6,292 nucleotides of DNA from Nitrospirota bacterium. Lineage in GTDB: Bacteria; Nitrospirota; Thermodesulfovibrionia; UBA6902; BMS3Bbin08. Each line of letters starts with the position of its first letter. The first letter of the stretch is position 1. A program made the translations under genes and the position numbers. The notes below the pieces were generated by a model. The model searched no databases, was not told the origin of the DNA, and was given only the letters and a program-made list of their open reading frames with translations. Location: the NCBI GenBank assembly GCA_016208845.1, contig JACQXH010000119.1, positions 1-6,292 on the forward strand, written 5' to 3'. Of this stretch, positions 5,978-6,292 are shown one piece after another.

Positions 5978-6292
5978 TTGAAAGCCTTTATAGCATCTCT
6001 CATATTTGTTGTCCTGGCTGAAATGGGTGACAAGACCCAGCTCCTTGCGATGGCATTTGCCGCCAGGTATCGCTGGCAGACCGTGATGTGGGCAGTATTT
6101 ACGGCGACTGCCATAAACCACCTTATGGCAGCTGCTGCAGGAAGCTACCTTGCCGCTGTTGTGCCAATGGCATATATAAAGACAGCGGCTGCAGTATCCT
6201 TTATCATATTCGGGTTATGGACGATACGGGGCGATACGTTAGGTGGCGAGGACCGGCGTTTTAATTTCAGCCCTTTCTGGACAGTAGCGATT
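5978..6292 (+). CDS. GDT1/UPF0016 (TMEM165-like) membrane transporter, N-terminal 105 aa, cut by window end
   Basis: This frame is open from TTG 5978 to the last base, and an in-frame TAA at 5972-5974 rules out an earlier start. The protein begins MKAFIASLIFVVLAEMGDKT and carries the family signature E15-x-G17-D18-K19-T20 in its first hydrophobic segment. Two further hydrophobic stretches (about 35-60 and 65-82) precede a polar loop (RGDTLGGEDRR) and a fourth begins at the edge. Family members have two such repeats and exchange or export Mn2+ or Ca2+ across the membrane; bacterial examples include manganese exporters. No clear Shine-Dalgarno precedes the TTG, so translation may be coupled to the zinc-ribbon gene 27 nt upstream. 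The Mn2+ riboswitch upstream strongly supports a role in manganese efflux. Confidence 0.92.
   Translation, partial: MKAFIASLIFVVLAEMGDKTQLLAMAFAARYRWQTVMWAVFTATAINHLMAAAAGSYLAAVVPMAYIKTAAAVSFIIFGLWTIRGDTLGGEDRRFNFSPFWTVAI

Overview
The window looks like part of the genome of an anaerobic bacterium that makes selenoproteins and has complex C1 and electron-transfer metabolism. Protein style and gene content suggest a Nitrospirota- or Desulfobacterota-like lineage, or an uncultured relative, but this is a low-confidence guess because there is no rRNA or other phylogenetic marker.

The minus-strand block, 5042 down to 18, is a tightly overlapping three-gene operon. It encodes a cytoplasmic NAD-linked formate dehydrogenase in the order NuoE-like [2Fe-2S] subunit, NuoF-like FMN/NAD(H) subunit, then a large molybdenum/tungsten-bis-MGD catalytic subunit with a NuoG-like iron-sulfur N-terminus. 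The catalytic gene appears to be cut in two by a stop codon. That stop is a UGA at exactly the formate dehydrogenase active-site selenocysteine position, and a bacterial SECIS hairpin lies immediately downstream. It should therefore be annotated as one 929-residue selenoprotein (18..2807), not as two ORFs or a pseudogene. The same gene carries an in-frame insertion of about 37 codons built from short repeats: a CCTGCCT/AGGCAGG palindrome, a tandem 14-mer and GACGAG-type direct repeats.

Positions 5043 to about 5320 are an AT-rich divergent intergenic region with candidate back-to-back promoters and two imperfect inverted repeats. No gene is visible there.

The plus-strand block, 5321 to the window end, starts with a good sigma-70-type promoter. 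It is followed by a complete yybP-ykoY (Mn2+) riboswitch whose P1 strand is shared with a strong intrinsic terminator. Next come a small zf-TFIIB-type zinc-ribbon protein with a strong Shine-Dalgarno and then the beginning of a TTG-initiated GDT1/UPF0016 (TMEM165-like) membrane transporter that runs off the window. The latter family contains known Mn2+ exporters and is a known target class of this riboswitch. The block therefore reads as a manganese-homeostasis transcription unit in which the zinc-ribbon gene is an unexplained passenger or partner.

The two blocks are functionally unrelated neighbours that diverge from a shared intergenic region.
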